64,000 bases of DNA, from NCBI GenBank assembly GCA_002238855.1, contig MPND01000010.1:37036-101035 (forward strand), given 5' to 3'. The first letter of the stretch is position 1. Each line of letters opens with the position of its first letter. Source of the DNA: SAR202 cluster bacterium bin90 (GTDB lineage Bacteria > Chloroflexota > Dehalococcoidia > Lucifugimonadales > JADFKI01). The position numbers and the translations under genes were made by a program. Shown in pieces: positions 25,128-34,253 of this stretch. The notes beneath the pieces are model-generated. The model saw nothing but the letters and a program-made list of their open reading frames with translations. It was not told the origin of the DNA and made no database searches.

Positions 25128-26180
25128 TCAGGCGTACTTATCGAAGGAGAAGCGGCTCCAGTAATCGTTCATCACCTCGTTCCACGACTGCGAAAGCGTG
25201 CGCCAGGGAAAACCGGCAGCCTGCCGCTCCGGAGAAAGGTCACCGAATTCCGGATCACGCAGCGAGTCTGTCAGGAATGTGAGCCAGTGCCGGTTGAGGA
25301 ATGCGGGCAGATTGTGCATCCAGACGGGATCAAGCCGGTTGTGCTGCCTGTAACCCTCGATGAATGGCGTGAAGAAGTAGTCGAGAAATTCCTCTGATTT
25401 CATAGGTGTGCCCGCCGTCCAGTGGTCGTATTCGCCGCGCCCGTAGTGGTGTTGCTGGCAGTTGACTACATTGACAATGACGGTGGTGAAGTCTGATATG
25501 AACCAGTCGTAGTGCGTGTTATCGAAATCGAAGGGCAGGATGTTGCCTTCGTTGTAGAAGAAGTTCCACTGGTGCAGGTCGGAGTGGATTAGACCGAAGC
25601 AGTCGCGGTCCGTCGGCAGCGTGAGCAGCCAGTCGCGGATGTGGCGGGCTTTCTCTCTGAACGCGGGATACTCGCGATACACTTCGATGTCCATGTTCCA
25701 GTCAGCGTCCTCGTACCAGAATCGGCGACGGATGCCTTCCACTGACGGCTCGTAGTCCTTTGTGAGCGCGTGCATGCTGCCGATGATCGCGCCCCATTGC
25801 TCGAACATTCGAGGCGTCCAGTTGCGCCAGTCCACCAGCGCACCCTCCGCTTTCTCGTAGGCGACTACGAGGAACTCCCCATCCTCAGCCGGAACGGTCT
25901 CCACAAGGTTGCCACCGACAGACGGGATGGCACGGGGCACTGTTACTCCGCCATCCGCAAGGAAGTTGATGAACTCTAGCTCGCCCAGTATGTTGTGCGG
26001 CTGTCGGTGGATCGTATGAGTAATCTTGAGGATGTAAGGTATGCCGTCACGCGAGCAGTCGTACACGTAGCTGTGGCTGGCGTCGGGCAGGATTTCCAGC
26101 GAGACGGGAGTGAACCCGAAGCGACGAAATGCCTCGGCGCGGATAGCGTCAGAGTACAGGTGCTTGAAGTGCTGGAGCAT
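25128..26180 (-). CDS. Aminoglycoside phosphotransferase (APH)-fold small-molecule kinase
   Basis: A 350-residue APH-fold kinase. The N-lobe has YVYDCSRDGIPYILKITH with the ATP Lys. The catalytic loop is LIHSDLHQWNFF (HxDxxxxN, with Asp as base) and the Mg motif is PFDFDNTHYDWFISD, in the place of the DFG-like motif. Related proteins phosphorylate choline, homoserine, methylthioribose, fructosamines or aminoglycosides. It follows the GMC oxidoreductase by 14 bases on the same strand, suggesting a shared substrate class such as alcohols or amino alcohols. An antibiotic-resistance role is not indicated. Confidence 0.85.
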   Translation of the reverse strand: MLQHFKHLYSDAIRAEAFRRFGFTPVSLEILPDASHSYVYDCSRDGIPYILKITHTIHRQPHNILGELEFINFLADGGVTVPRAIPSVGGNLVETVPAEDGEFLVVAYEKAEGALVDWRNWTPRMFEQWGAIIGSMHALTKDYEPSVEGIRRRFWYEDADWNMDIEVYREYPAFREKARHIRDWLLTLPTDRDCFGLIHSDLHQWNFFYNEGNILPFDFDNTHYDWFISDFTTVIVNVVNCQQHHYGRGEYDHWTAGTPMKSEEFLDYFFTPFIEGYRQHNRLDPVWMHNLPAFLNRHWLTFLTDSLRDPEFGDLSPERQAAGFPWRTLSQSWNEVMNDYWSRFSFDKYA

Positions 26181-26194
26181 ATATGCGGCGACTT

Positions 26195-27724
26195 CTATTC
26201 GCCGGACTTGATAAAGTCGGCAACACGCTCGCCAATCATGATCGTGGTCACATTGGTATTGGCGCGCGGGCAGTCAGGCATTATGGAAGCATCCGCGATG
26301 CGAAGACCTTCTACGCCGTGAACACGGCCATGCTGATCAACGACCGCAAGTGGATCGGACTCTGGCCCCATCTTGCAGGTGCAGGAAATGTGGTGCATCG
26401 TGGAGACTTCACGCCGGATCCACTCATCGAGTGCGTCGTCCGAATCAAGCTGGTTGGGTGTTGGTTCGTGCAACTCGTCAATGATCTGTGCGAGTTCCGG
26501 GTGCTCGGAAAGCCTGTTAGCCAGACGTACTCCCATGCGAAGCCGCTCTATGTCGAACGGGTCGCTGAGGTAGTTATACTCAAGTGCGGGTTGGGTGTTT
26601 GGGTCGGCCGACACGACACGCATTTCGCCGGATGATGCAGCCAGATAGATGCCGACAGACATAATGAGCAGGCGCTCCTCCGAATTGAAGCGCATTATCT
26701 TGATCATATCGTTTCGCAGTTGTGAGCCTTCGGCCGTGTACCGCAGGGCGACCTTCTGCGCGCCTACGCCGTCCGGTGGGATGGGGAATTCTGGATTGCA
26801 GCGCCAGCGCACATGCACGGCTGGATGATCGCGCAGGTTCTTGCCCACGCCCGCGAGATGATGGGCCACTGAGATGCCTGCCGCTTCAAGCTGCTCGGTG
26901 TCGCCGATGCCTGAAAGCATCAGCAGGTGAGGCGATCCGACCGCGCCTGCGCTGAGCACAATCTCATCCGCCTCGACGGTGAACCGCTCGCCGCCGCTCT
27001 CGACCTCGACGCCCGTAGCGCGCGTGCCGTCCGGCGATAATAGAATTCGCTGCACGGCGCAGTTAGGGCGAATTGTCAGGTTGAGGCGATGCCGCACAGG
27101 ATTGATGTAGCCGAGCGCAGTACTCCAGCGGATGCCGTTGGGATTATTGAGAGCATACGGTCCGACGCCTGTTGCGTCTGGATGGTTGTGGTCTGGATTG
27201 GCGGGAAACCCCGCATCGAGGCAGGCGTTGTAAAACGCAATCTGGTCAGTCAGCAGGTCTTCAAGCCTGTGGCGCTTGGCGATTATGGGGCCATCGCTGC
27301 CGTGAAAGTCGTCCTGGTAGTCCATGTCGGTTTCGAGCTTGCGAAAGTAGGGCAGCACGTCCTCGTAGTGCCACTCGTCATTGCCCATCGAGACCCAGTG
27401 GTCGAAGTCGTCCGGGATGGCGCGCAGGAAGACCTGCCCATTGATCGCGCTGGTGCCGCCCATTACCTTGCCGCGCGGCACATCCATCGGCGGGGCAGTG
27501 TCTGTCGCCTTCCCGCTGAAGAGCCAGTTGTGGCGGTCTTCGATGTTGAAAAAATCCGCGCCGGTGCCCAGACCTAGTTTGATGTCGTCGGGCATATTGT
27601 CGAAGGCAGGATAGTCGCTACCTGCTTCGAGCAACAGCACGGACCGCGCCGGATCCTCGGACAGTCGGGCAGCGACCACCGCGCCCGCAGACCCTCCACC
27701 TATGACGATTGAGTCGTAACGCAT
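26195..27724 (-). CDS. GMC family FAD-dependent alcohol/choline dehydrogenase
   Basis: A 509-residue GMC oxidoreductase. It has the FAD motif IVIGGGSAGAVVAARLSED, ending LLLEAG, at the N-terminus, GMC signature 1 near PRGKVMGGTSAINGQVFLR and signature 2 in LSAGAVGSPHLLMLSGIG. The active-site His is in STMHHISCTCKMG and the Asn of the His/Asn pair in PRANTNVTTIMIGER. These enzymes oxidise primary alcohols such as choline, polyethylene glycol or aromatic alcohols. First gene of a two-gene operon with the APH-fold kinase. Confidence 0.93.
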   Translation of the reverse strand: MRYDSIVIGGGSAGAVVAARLSEDPARSVLLLEAGSDYPAFDNMPDDIKLGLGTGADFFNIEDRHNWLFSGKATDTAPPMDVPRGKVMGGTSAINGQVFLRAIPDDFDHWVSMGNDEWHYEDVLPYFRKLETDMDYQDDFHGSDGPIIAKRHRLEDLLTDQIAFYNACLDAGFPANPDHNHPDATGVGPYALNNPNGIRWSTALGYINPVRHRLNLTIRPNCAVQRILLSPDGTRATGVEVESGGERFTVEADEIVLSAGAVGSPHLLMLSGIGDTEQLEAAGISVAHHLAGVGKNLRDHPAVHVRWRCNPEFPIPPDGVGAQKVALRYTAEGSQLRNDMIKIMRFNSEERLLIMSVGIYLAASSGEMRVVSADPNTQPALEYNYLSDPFDIERLRMGVRLANRLSEHPELAQIIDELHEPTPNQLDSDDALDEWIRREVSTMHHISCTCKMGPESDPLAVVDQHGRVHGVEGLRIADASIMPDCPRANTNVTTIMIGERVADFIKSGE

Positions 27725-27776
27725 GGCGGTATATTAACACACTCGCGAGATAATCAAATGTCAGCGGATTGAGGTT

Positions 27777-30077
27777 TCAGCCGACATCTGAGGCGTCCCG
27801 AATCCTCTGCTGATCTACATTCCGCCTTTGACGTGCCCGCCAGCGAGCGCCGCCAGCGAAGGCGATAGGCAGGAGTAGCAGCGCTAAGTTCGTAGCTCCG
27901 GTCAGCGGCGACACTGGCACAGGCGACTCACTGCACGCTCCGCCGGGCGGTGTATCACTCGTGTCCGGCTGTATCGCAGTTGGCGGAGGAGGCGCAGGCG
28001 TGTCGCTCGGCGGTGCCTCCGCAGTCGGCGTATCCGTGGCTGCCGGTTCGGGCGTGGGCGTCGCTGACGGCGGTACCGCGGTGTGTGTAGGCGGAACAGC
28101 CGTGTGCGTTGCAGTGGGCTCAGGCGTGTTTGTAGGTAAGGGAGTGATGGTCGCCGTAGGTTCAGGTGTCTCAGTCGGCGGCACGGGCGTGTCCGTGGGC
28201 GCAGGAGTCGCTGTAGGTTCCGGCGTATGGGTTGCGGCAGGTTCCGGCTCAGCGGTAGCTGGCATGGGCGTGTCTGTCGGCGGCACGGGCGTATCCGTAG
28301 GCGCAGGAGTCGCTGTAGGCTCCGGCGTATGGGTTGCGGTAGATTCCGGCTCGGCGGTAGCTGGCACAGGCGTGTTTGTAGGCGGTACTGGCGTTTCCGT
28401 GGGCACTGGCGTGTCCGTAGGTCCCGCCGTAGCTGTAGGCATTGGCGTGCTTGTTGCCTCAGGTGTTGCGGTCGGAGTTGGCGTGGGAGAACGCCTCGGC
28501 CCAGACCGAATATTGACCGCCAGATCCACTACGGCCTCGCCGCCATTGGAATCGATTATCAAGACAGCTGTGTGACTGCCCGCTGGAATATCATCCTTGA
28601 GACGCAGTGTCACTCCGCCGTCTCCCGTCTCCTTCCCAAGCGGCCTTACGAGTTCAGTCCATGCCGGTATGGCTTTGACCTCCCATTGGAAAGGAGGCCT
28701 GCCAGTATTGGTAACTGCGAAAGTCGCCTCTTGCTGCTGAGAAGACTGTTCGAGGACAGAACCGAACTGCCATTCAGTTGGAGTTACCTTGATCTTGGCG
28801 CCTTCGAGCACATCGAAGTACGCTGCGTCGGAGTCCGACGGGTCGATAGAATCAAACGGAGACGACGAAAATTCGTGCGCGTTGCGCAGCTCGACGCCGA
28901 CACTGTAGCGACCTTTGAGCGCGCCGAATGGCACGTGCCACGGGAAATCCAGATTCCCCGATGTGTCCCCGTCCGGGACTTCGATGATCTGATCTTCTCC
29001 TGTTGTGCTGCTGTCGTAAATGACGGCATTAGACGGACTGACAACGATAAATGTCACGCGGTAAAGGACATCGGTGCGCCCATTGTTGTCGATGCGATAG
29101 CGAATGTTGATAGTTTCGCCGGCATCTACACGCCTGGGACGGGTGACGCTGAATGCCTCGATCTCACCGCTGGCGTGCCGGTTAATTCTGGCGCTCACAT
29201 TGACGACAAACTCACCGGCATTCGCGCTTATGACTACATCCTCATCGGAGTAATTGCCGAAAAGTGCCTTTTCGCTGACCTCAAATATCAATATGTGGTC
29301 ATTGTCAATGACCTCCACCGAGCGCGTTGGATCCAATGGATCAATCGGCGGCTCTATAAGTTCGAGCCATTCAGAAGGCCAATCGGTAACTCGCCATTTC
29401 AGGTCACCCGCCCTTCCGTTTATTGGCGCAATAAGTATGCGTTCGCTGCGAGGCGTCTCCTCGTCTTTGACGTTGCCGAAGTCAATCCGATTATTGGAAA
29501 TCAACACATAGTCCAAGCCGGAGGTTATCCTGAACTCCTTCTGAAGATAGTGCTCCACTCCGCTGGGGTTGTCCTCAGTGCTGATTTCAACGCGGAAATT
29601 ATACTCTCCTTCCGGAAAGTCGTAGGGCACATTCCAGGTAATGGTGGCTGTGCTTTCCTCGCCGGGTTCCAGCATCACTGTTGTCAGGTTAGCCGGGTCG
29701 TCCCGGCCTCGAAGCACTGTGCCCGCTCTAAGGCTATTGATCAAGAAAGACAAGGTGTAAGTGGCATCGTAGTCGGGGTCGTCGCGGGCGAAGTCTTCAG
29801 GATTCCTAAGGTCCTTCAGTTCAAGCACGGCGTCAATACGCGCGCCGCGGTCGAAGGTGCTTCTTATGGTGTCTTCGAAGTCGCTTACCAGCGTAACGCG
29901 CTGTATGCGCACCTCCAGTCCGCCGGACTGAGAGGGAGGAGCGGCCTGGGTGGTGCCTGTTGTAGCTAGAGCGCCGGACGCTGCTGCCAGCAAACCTAGC
30001 GCGCAAACCCACTTGGTGGCATTAGCGGATAGGAACTTCAGGCACTTGCGATGCACGGCTGTTGGAACGGTTGGCAT
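27777..30077 (-). CDS. Large surface protein with Pro/Thr repeat stalk and C-terminal membrane anchor
   Basis: A 766-residue exported protein. A signal peptide lies at residues 1-45 (WVCALGLLAAASGALATTGTTQA). Ig-like beta modules follow at about 50-190, 290-400 and 430-530 (CARDB/BACON-like; for example VDAGETINIRYRIDNNGRTDVLYRV), then a Pro/Thr/Ala stalk of about 170 residues with a 34-residue repeat. Near the C-terminus is a membrane segment TGATNLALLLLPIAFAGGARWRARQRR followed by a short hydrophilic tail. That tripartite end resembles membrane-anchoring or sorting signals. The ATG at 30077 has AGGAA upstream; a start 19 codons earlier would mask the signal peptide. Probably a cell-surface adhesin or envelope structural protein. 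Confidence 0.75.
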   Translation of the reverse strand: MPTVPTAVHRKCLKFLSANATKWVCALGLLAAASGALATTGTTQAAPPSQSGGLEVRIQRVTLVSDFEDTIRSTFDRGARIDAVLELKDLRNPEDFARDDPDYDATYTLSFLINSLRAGTVLRGRDDPANLTTVMLEPGEESTATITWNVPYDFPEGEYNFRVEISTEDNPSGVEHYLQKEFRITSGLDYVLISNNRIDFGNVKDEETPRSERILIAPINGRAGDLKWRVTDWPSEWLELIEPPIDPLDPTRSVEVIDNDHILIFEVSEKALFGNYSDEDVVISANAGEFVVNVSARINRHASGEIEAFSVTRPRRVDAGETINIRYRIDNNGRTDVLYRVTFIVVSPSNAVIYDSSTTGEDQIIEVPDGDTSGNLDFPWHVPFGALKGRYSVGVELRNAHEFSSSPFDSIDPSDSDAAYFDVLEGAKIKVTPTEWQFGSVLEQSSQQQEATFAVTNTGRPPFQWEVKAIPAWTELVRPLGKETGDGGVTLRLKDDIPAGSHTAVLIIDSNGGEAVVDLAVNIRSGPRRSPTPTPTATPEATSTPMPTATAGPTDTPVPTETPVPPTNTPVPATAEPESTATHTPEPTATPAPTDTPVPPTDTPMPATAEPEPAATHTPEPTATPAPTDTPVPPTETPEPTATITPLPTNTPEPTATHTAVPPTHTAVPPSATPTPEPAATDTPTAEAPPSDTPAPPPPTAIQPDTSDTPPGGACSESPVPVSPLTGATNLALLLLPIAFAGGARWRARQRRNVDQQRIRDASDVG
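28221..28424 (-). repeat. 102-base tandem repeat encoding a 34-residue Pro/Thr unit
   Basis: Two adjacent copies (28221-28322 and 28323-28424) of a 102-base unit within the surface-protein gene. They are nearly identical in the first half and diverging in the second; degenerate partial units flank them on both sides. The unit encodes THTPEPTATPAPTDTPVPPT and similar text. Such repeats can change number by slippage or recombination without shifting the frame. Confidence 0.8.
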
Positions 30078-30372
30078 TAAAAGGTTCCTGATCAAATGTG
30101 TTCTGGAAGTTGCAAGGACCAGCGATCCAAGCATGTGGATGATTAGTTGGCCAGACAGTTGTGCCGAGCATTATATAATCTAAACGGCAAAAACGCAGGC
30201 TATATTTTAGCCTATATCATGCCGATGTGGTAGAATTATCTGTTGTGCGGTCATATATTTTCAGCACTCGGACGCAGTGCCGAACGCCGAATAATTTGAT
30301 ATGCGCGCCTGAATAATGAGCCGAATTGGGTAAAGCCCTGATAAATACTGTGAACACGGAGGCAATGGCGAA
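30078..30372. other. Divergent intergenic region between surface-protein and aminotransferase genes
   Basis: A 295-base AT-rich region with no gene. It contains the palindromic TTATATAA block around 30171-30178 with TATAAT-like hexamers on both strands, but I find no consensus -35 at the proper distance for either. An imperfect inverted repeat, GGCTATATTTTAGCC at 30208-30222, is also present. It presumably holds the divergent promoters. Confidence 0.35.
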
Positions 30373-31440
30373 GTGAACCTGCGAACCCCTGGTCCCATAC
30401 CTGTGCCTGATGACATCCTCGAGTCGATGTCCTGGCAGATGATCAATCACAGAGGTCCCGAGTACAAGGACCTGCTGTTTCGAACCACCGAGGGAGTGAA
30501 GCAGGTATTCGAGACGAAGAATGACCTCTACATCATGACCTCCTCAGGTACGGGGGCGATGGAGGCGGCGATAGTCAACACGCTGTCCCCCGGTGACAAG
30601 GTCGTTAATGTCTGTGTCGGCGTGTTCGGGGAACGATTCGGCGAGATTGCCGAGCTATTTGGTGCCGAAGTCATCAGCCTTGACTTCGAATATGGCATCG
30701 CGGCGGACCCGGACAAGATCAGGGACACGCTCAACGACAACCCCGATGTGAAAGCCGTGCTCGTCACTCACAATGAGACCTCCACGGGCGTTACGAATGA
30801 CCTTCGGGCGATCGCCGCGGTCGTTAAGGGCGAGTTCGACAAGCTGCTTCTCGTGGATGGCATCAGCAGCGTGTGCTCCATTCCCATCAGCACGGACGCG
30901 TGGGACTGCGATGTGGTGGCAACGGCGTCACAGAAGGGGTGGATGCTGCCGCCCGGACTGGCATTTATTAGCTTCAGCGAGCGAGCCTGGGAGGCTCACG
31001 CCGAGGCGAAGATGCCCCGCTACTACTTCGACATGGCGATGTACAAGCGCTACTACGAAATCGGCCAGCCGCCCTACACGCCTGCAATTTCCATTATGTT
31101 CGCCCTTGATGTCGCTCTGAAGCGAATCCTTGCCGAGGGGATGGGCAGCATATACGAGCGACACGCAACGATAGGCCAGCTGACCCGCGACGGTGTAAAG
31201 AAGATCGGGTTGACCCTCTTCCCGGACGAAAGCGTCGCTTCGGACACCGTGACCGCAGTGAATGTACCTGAGGGCGTTGACGGTGGAAAGCTGGTTGGGA
31301 CACTCCGGGACGAGCATGGCGTCATACTCACGGGCGGACAGGGATCGCTGGGTGGCAAGATATTCCGCATCGGACATCTGGGCTATACCACTGAGCAGGA
31401 GATTCACGAAGTACTGGACGCCATCAAGCAGGTTCTCTAG
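30373..31440 (+). CDS. Class V aminotransferase (alanine/serine-glyoxylate aminotransferase family)
   Basis: A 355-residue PLP enzyme with the family start LRTPGPIPVPDDILESM and NHRGPEYKDLL. The PLP phosphate loop is SSGTGAMEAAI, the PLP Asp in LLVDGISSVCSIPI, the PLP Lys in TASQKGWMLPPG, and the C-terminal FRIGHLGYT. Members transfer the amino group from alanine or serine to glyoxylate, or act as (S)-ureidoglycine or phosphonate aminotransferases. The GTG start has GGAGG about ten bases upstream; an ATG just before it is out of frame. Monocistronic. With glycolate-type oxidase activity at 7735 it could handle glyoxylate. Confidence 0.92.
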   Translation: MNLRTPGPIPVPDDILESMSWQMINHRGPEYKDLLFRTTEGVKQVFETKNDLYIMTSSGTGAMEAAIVNTLSPGDKVVNVCVGVFGERFGEIAELFGAEVISLDFEYGIAADPDKIRDTLNDNPDVKAVLVTHNETSTGVTNDLRAIAAVVKGEFDKLLLVDGISSVCSIPISTDAWDCDVVATASQKGWMLPPGLAFISFSERAWEAHAEAKMPRYYFDMAMYKRYYEIGQPPYTPAISIMFALDVALKRILAEGMGSIYERHATIGQLTRDGVKKIGLTLFPDESVASDTVTAVNVPEGVDGGKLVGTLRDEHGVILTGGQGSLGGKIFRIGHLGYTTEQEIHEVLDAIKQVL

Positions 31441-31551
31441 CCGATAGCGGATGTTAAACGATGTCCACTGCGTATGGGGTGATGGTCCGTACAGGGTGAA
31501 TTCTGCCTCAACTCTCATTTCAGATTCGTGCATTCATTCTTAGGCTGAAGT

Positions 31552-32025
31552 ATGACAACGCCAGAGATGCCGCAAATACCTCAGATGCCGCAGATGCAGC
31601 AGGCGATTTCGACCTTACGGCTGCTCTTGGCATCGGTACGCGCTAAGGACGATGAACTAGAAGCTCTGTCGCGCCAGTTCCGGCGACAACTTGAGCGCGC
31701 GCCGCGCTACGCCATTCAGGGCGGAAACCCGCTAGAAGTCACCCTGAACATGATGGGTGAGATACAGGAACGGCTAGACAGCGTGGAGTCGCAGCGCAAG
31801 CACCTTTCGGCAATCCGCAGTCAGGCGGAGGCGGAGCTTGAGGCGTTGAGCATCACCGACAAGATCGCTCAGGCAAAGGAGGAGCTGTCGCAACTGCGGG
31901 CGAACAGGGACGCAGGCGAAGAGGTTGACGAGGAACGCATCGCGTACCTGGCTAACTTTATCGAAGAGGCAAGCATTCGGGCGGGAGAGGCGATCACGGA
32001 TAACTTCAACGCCCGCAGGCTTTGA
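31552..32025 (+). CDS. Uncharacterised coiled-coil protein
   Basis: A 157-residue hydrophilic protein with no signal or membrane segment. The N-terminus has a Pro/Gln/Met repeat (PQIPQMPQMQQ). Residues 20-60 and 75-150 are predicted by eye to be long helices with heptad-like Leu/Ile/Ala spacing (AEAELEALSITDKIAQAKEELSQL). I do not recognise a family. It lies between the aminotransferase (111-base gap) and the convergent ftsH, with a strong bidirectional terminator after it. Confidence 0.6.
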   Translation: MTTPEMPQIPQMPQMQQAISTLRLLLASVRAKDDELEALSRQFRRQLERAPRYAIQGGNPLEVTLNMMGEIQERLDSVESQRKHLSAIRSQAEAELEALSITDKIAQAKEELSQLRANRDAGEEVDEERIAYLANFIEEASIRAGEAITDNFNARRL

Positions 32026-32079
32026 AGCACCTTCAGCGCACCTCCAATGCGCTAGGTCCCCATGACTCTGATAAAAGAA

Positions 32080-32119
32080 AAACGAAGAGGCGACTCATAT
32101 TTGAGCCGCCTCTTCGTTT
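32080..32119. terminator. Bidirectional hairpin terminator between the coiled-coil gene and ftsH
   Basis: An 18-base stem with one mismatch, arms AAACGAAGAGGCGACTCA and TGAGCCGCCTCTTCGTTT, loop TATT. A-rich before and T-rich after, so it works in both directions. Confidence 0.88.
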
Positions 32120-32147
32120 GCGTCAGTTCAGGTGCGCCGATCCGCGA

Positions 32148-34004
32148 TTATGCGGGGGCCGGAGCGGGTTCAGGAGGCGTAGCGCTGTCCGCCTCAGGAT
32201 CGAGTATATCTCTCAGTTCGTCGAATTCGGCGGTTTCGTTAGCGATGAGATATTGGGCAAGTTGCGAGAGCCGTTCCTTGTTGTCCGTGATGACCCTGGT
32301 GGCTTTCGAGTAGGCGTTATCTACTAAGCCGAACACCTCAGCGTCGATGTCCTCTGCAATCTTGTCGCTGTAGTCGCGCTGCTCGGAGATCTCTCTGCCG
32401 AGGAAGACGAGCTCCTCGCGCTTGCCGAATGTGCGCGGGCCGAGCTTGCTGCTCATGCCATAGCGCGTGACCATCGTCCGGGCGATATTTGTCGCCTGCT
32501 CAAGGTCGTTGCTGGCGCCCGTTGTAACGTCCTCGAATATAAGCTCCTCAGCGACGCGCCCACCCATAGCAGCAGCCATCATGTCCTCGAATTGCCCCTT
32601 CGTCCACAGGTTGCGGTCTTCGTCAGGCAAATACCGGGTGTGCCCGCCGGACATACCCCTGGCTACGATGGTTACCTTAAAAGGCATATCCGCCTTGGGA
32701 AGCATGTAACCCACGAGAGCGTGCCCCGCTTCGTGGTATGCGGTGATTTCCTTTTCGCGCTCGTTGACGACGCGGCTCTTGCGGGCGGGGCCCGCGATCA
32801 CACGGTCAATGGACTCCGCGAACTCATCGTGTGTTATGGTCACCTTGCTGCGTCGGGCTGCCAGTATTGCAGACTCGTTGACGAGATTGGCGAGGTCGGC
32901 GCCACTGAATCCCATCGTCTGCTTGGCAATGCGCTCCATGTCGATGTCTTCGGAGAGGGGCTTGCCCTTGGAGTGGACCTTCAGAATCTGTTCACGCCCG
33001 CGCACATCGGGGTTGTCGAGAACGACACGACGGTCGAAGCGACCGGGGCGCAATAGGGCAGGATCGAGAATGTCCGGTCGGTTTGTGGCAGCCACGATGA
33101 TGATGTTCGTATTCACATCGAATCCGTCCATCTCAACGAGAATCTGGTTCAGGGTCTGCTCGCGCTCGTCATGTCCGCCGCCCAACCCTGCGCCGCGATG
33201 CCTTCCTACGGCGTCTATCTCGTCCACGAAGACTATGCAGGGAGCATTGCGCTTTGCCTGCTCGAAGAGGTCGCGCACGCGGCTCGCGCCCACGCCAACG
33301 AACATCTCTACGAACTCCGAACCGCTTATGGACAGGAAGGGCACGCCCGCCTCGCCCGCAACAGCGCGAGCGAGCAGCGTCTTACCCGTGCCCGGAGGCC
33401 CGATCAGAAGCACGCCCTTTGGTATCTTCGCGCCGAGGCTGACGAAGCGCTCAGGCACTTTCAGGAACTCAACGACTTCCTGCAACTCTTCCTTCGCTTC
33501 TTCGACGCCTGCGACATCCTCGAAACTGACGGCAGGGCTGTTGCCCACGAACATGCGGGCTCGGCTCTTGCCGAAGCTGAAGGTCTGATTACTATTGCCC
33601 TGCGCCTGGCGCATCATGAACAGCAGGATCGCACCAAAGAAAATGAGCGGCAGGAAATTGATCAGGATTCCGAAAAGACTGCTAAGGCCGCCTGTGCCTT
33701 TGACATCCACCCTGACAGGAGAGGTCGCAGGGTCAACGCCGGACGCGATGAGCATCTCGTGCATGCTCGCGCCCTGCTCCTTGCGTGAAGAGTAGCTTTC
33801 GCCAGATGTTGTGAAAACGGCGAGACGGTCGCCCCGCACTTCGATTCGCTCGATTTCGCCTCGCACAGAGCGCGAGATGACCTCGCTGACCGGTATCTCT
33901 TGCGACCCGCCTAGCGCGTCAGAGAACAGTGTGAAGAAAATGGCGAGCACAGCTACTGTTATGAGCAGATAAATGAAGCTGTTCCGCATCAACCGGGGAC
34001 TCAT
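32148..34004 (-). CDS. ftsH: ATP-dependent zinc metalloprotease FtsH
   Basis: A 618-residue FtsH. Membrane helix 1 is at residues 8-28, a periplasmic domain at 29-105, helix 2 at 108-130, the AAA+ module at about 170-370 and the M41 protease at 390-600. The AAA+ module has Walker A GPPGTGKT, Walker [14 protein letters not shown], the pore motif [11 protein letters not shown] and [23 protein letters not shown]. The protease zinc motif is HEAGH, with the third ligand Asp in [12 protein letters not shown]. It degrades misfolded membrane proteins and some soluble regulators. GGAGGAGCG precedes the ATG. The C-terminus ends in a Pro/Ala-rich tail. Monocistronic. Confidence 0.97.
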   Translation of the reverse strand: MSPRLMRNSFIYLLITVAVLAIFFTLFSDALGGSQEIPVSEVISRSVRGEIERIEVRGDRLAVFTTSGESYSSRKEQGASMHEMLIASGVDPATSPVRVDVKGTGGLSSLFGILINFLPLIFFGAILLFMMRQAQGNSNQTFSFGKSRARMFVGNSPAVSFEDVAGVEEAKEELQEVVEFLKVPERFVSLGAKIPKGVLLIGPPGTGKTLLARAVAGEAGVPFLSISGSEFVEMFVGVGASRVRDLFEQAKRNAPCIVFVDEIDAVGRHRGAGLGGGHDEREQTLNQILVEMDGFDVNTNIIIVAATNRPDILDPALLRPGRFDRRVVLDNPDVRGREQILKVHSKGKPLSEDIDMERIAKQTMGFSGADLANLVNESAILAARRSKVTITHDEFAESIDRVIAGPARKSRVVNEREKEITAYHEAGHALVGYMLPKADMPFKVTIVARGMSGGHTRYLPDEDRNLWTKGQFEDMMAAAMGGRVAEELIFEDVTTGASNDLEQATNIARTMVTRYGMSSKLGPRTFGKREELVFLGREISEQRDYSDKIAEDIDAEVFGLVDNAYSKATRVITDNKERLSQLAQYLIANETAEFDELRDILDPEADSATPPEPAPAPA

Positions 34005-34253
34005 CGCTCCTCCGTACCAACCGATTCACAGGCGATCGTGCCGCCTGCATTAGCGAACTGTCGTGTCCGCTAAGGACACGCATATCATGTCCATAATACA
34101 TTAAATTGGAGTACGACGTAAAGGTAAGGACGGCTATCTGCCATTTACTAGCACGATGTCGTGCATATACCCGGCGGACAACGCTATTGCGATTGCACCA
34201 TCTCTCAATTAAGATGTTCTTAAACGCAAAATACTGCTTGATAGAGGCAGCAA
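34005..34253. promoter_or_regulatory. Divergent control region between ftsH and the NAD salvage pair
   Basis: A 249-base gap holding two small dyads. CGTGTCC-GCTAA-GGACACG (34062-34080) would be a hairpin in the ftsH leader. GCACGA-TG-TCGTGC (34151-34164) looks like an operator half-way between the genes. For the nicotinamidase gene a weak pair TTGCGA (34187-34192) and TAAGAT (34210-34215), spacer 17, is the best promoter candidate; for ftsH only a TATTAT at 34093-34098 on the minus strand. Promoter calls are tentative. Confidence 0.4.

Noticed and set aside
25128..26180. Assignment as an aminoglycoside resistance gene
   Set aside because: Only the general APH fold is supported. The operon partner is a metabolic GMC oxidoreductase and no mobile element is present.
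28119..28424. Regularly spaced GGCGTGTCCGT-like units resembling a CRISPR array
   Set aside because: The units are in-frame parts of a coding Pro/Thr stalk, the spacing is irregular, spacers are not unique and no cas gene is present.
28227..29969. A 580-codon open frame on the plus strand opposite the Pro/Thr surface protein
   Set aside because: It is the antisense shadow of the repeat-rich gene: its Arg/Gly-rich text mirrors Pro/Thr codons. It lacks a ribosome site and domain similarity.
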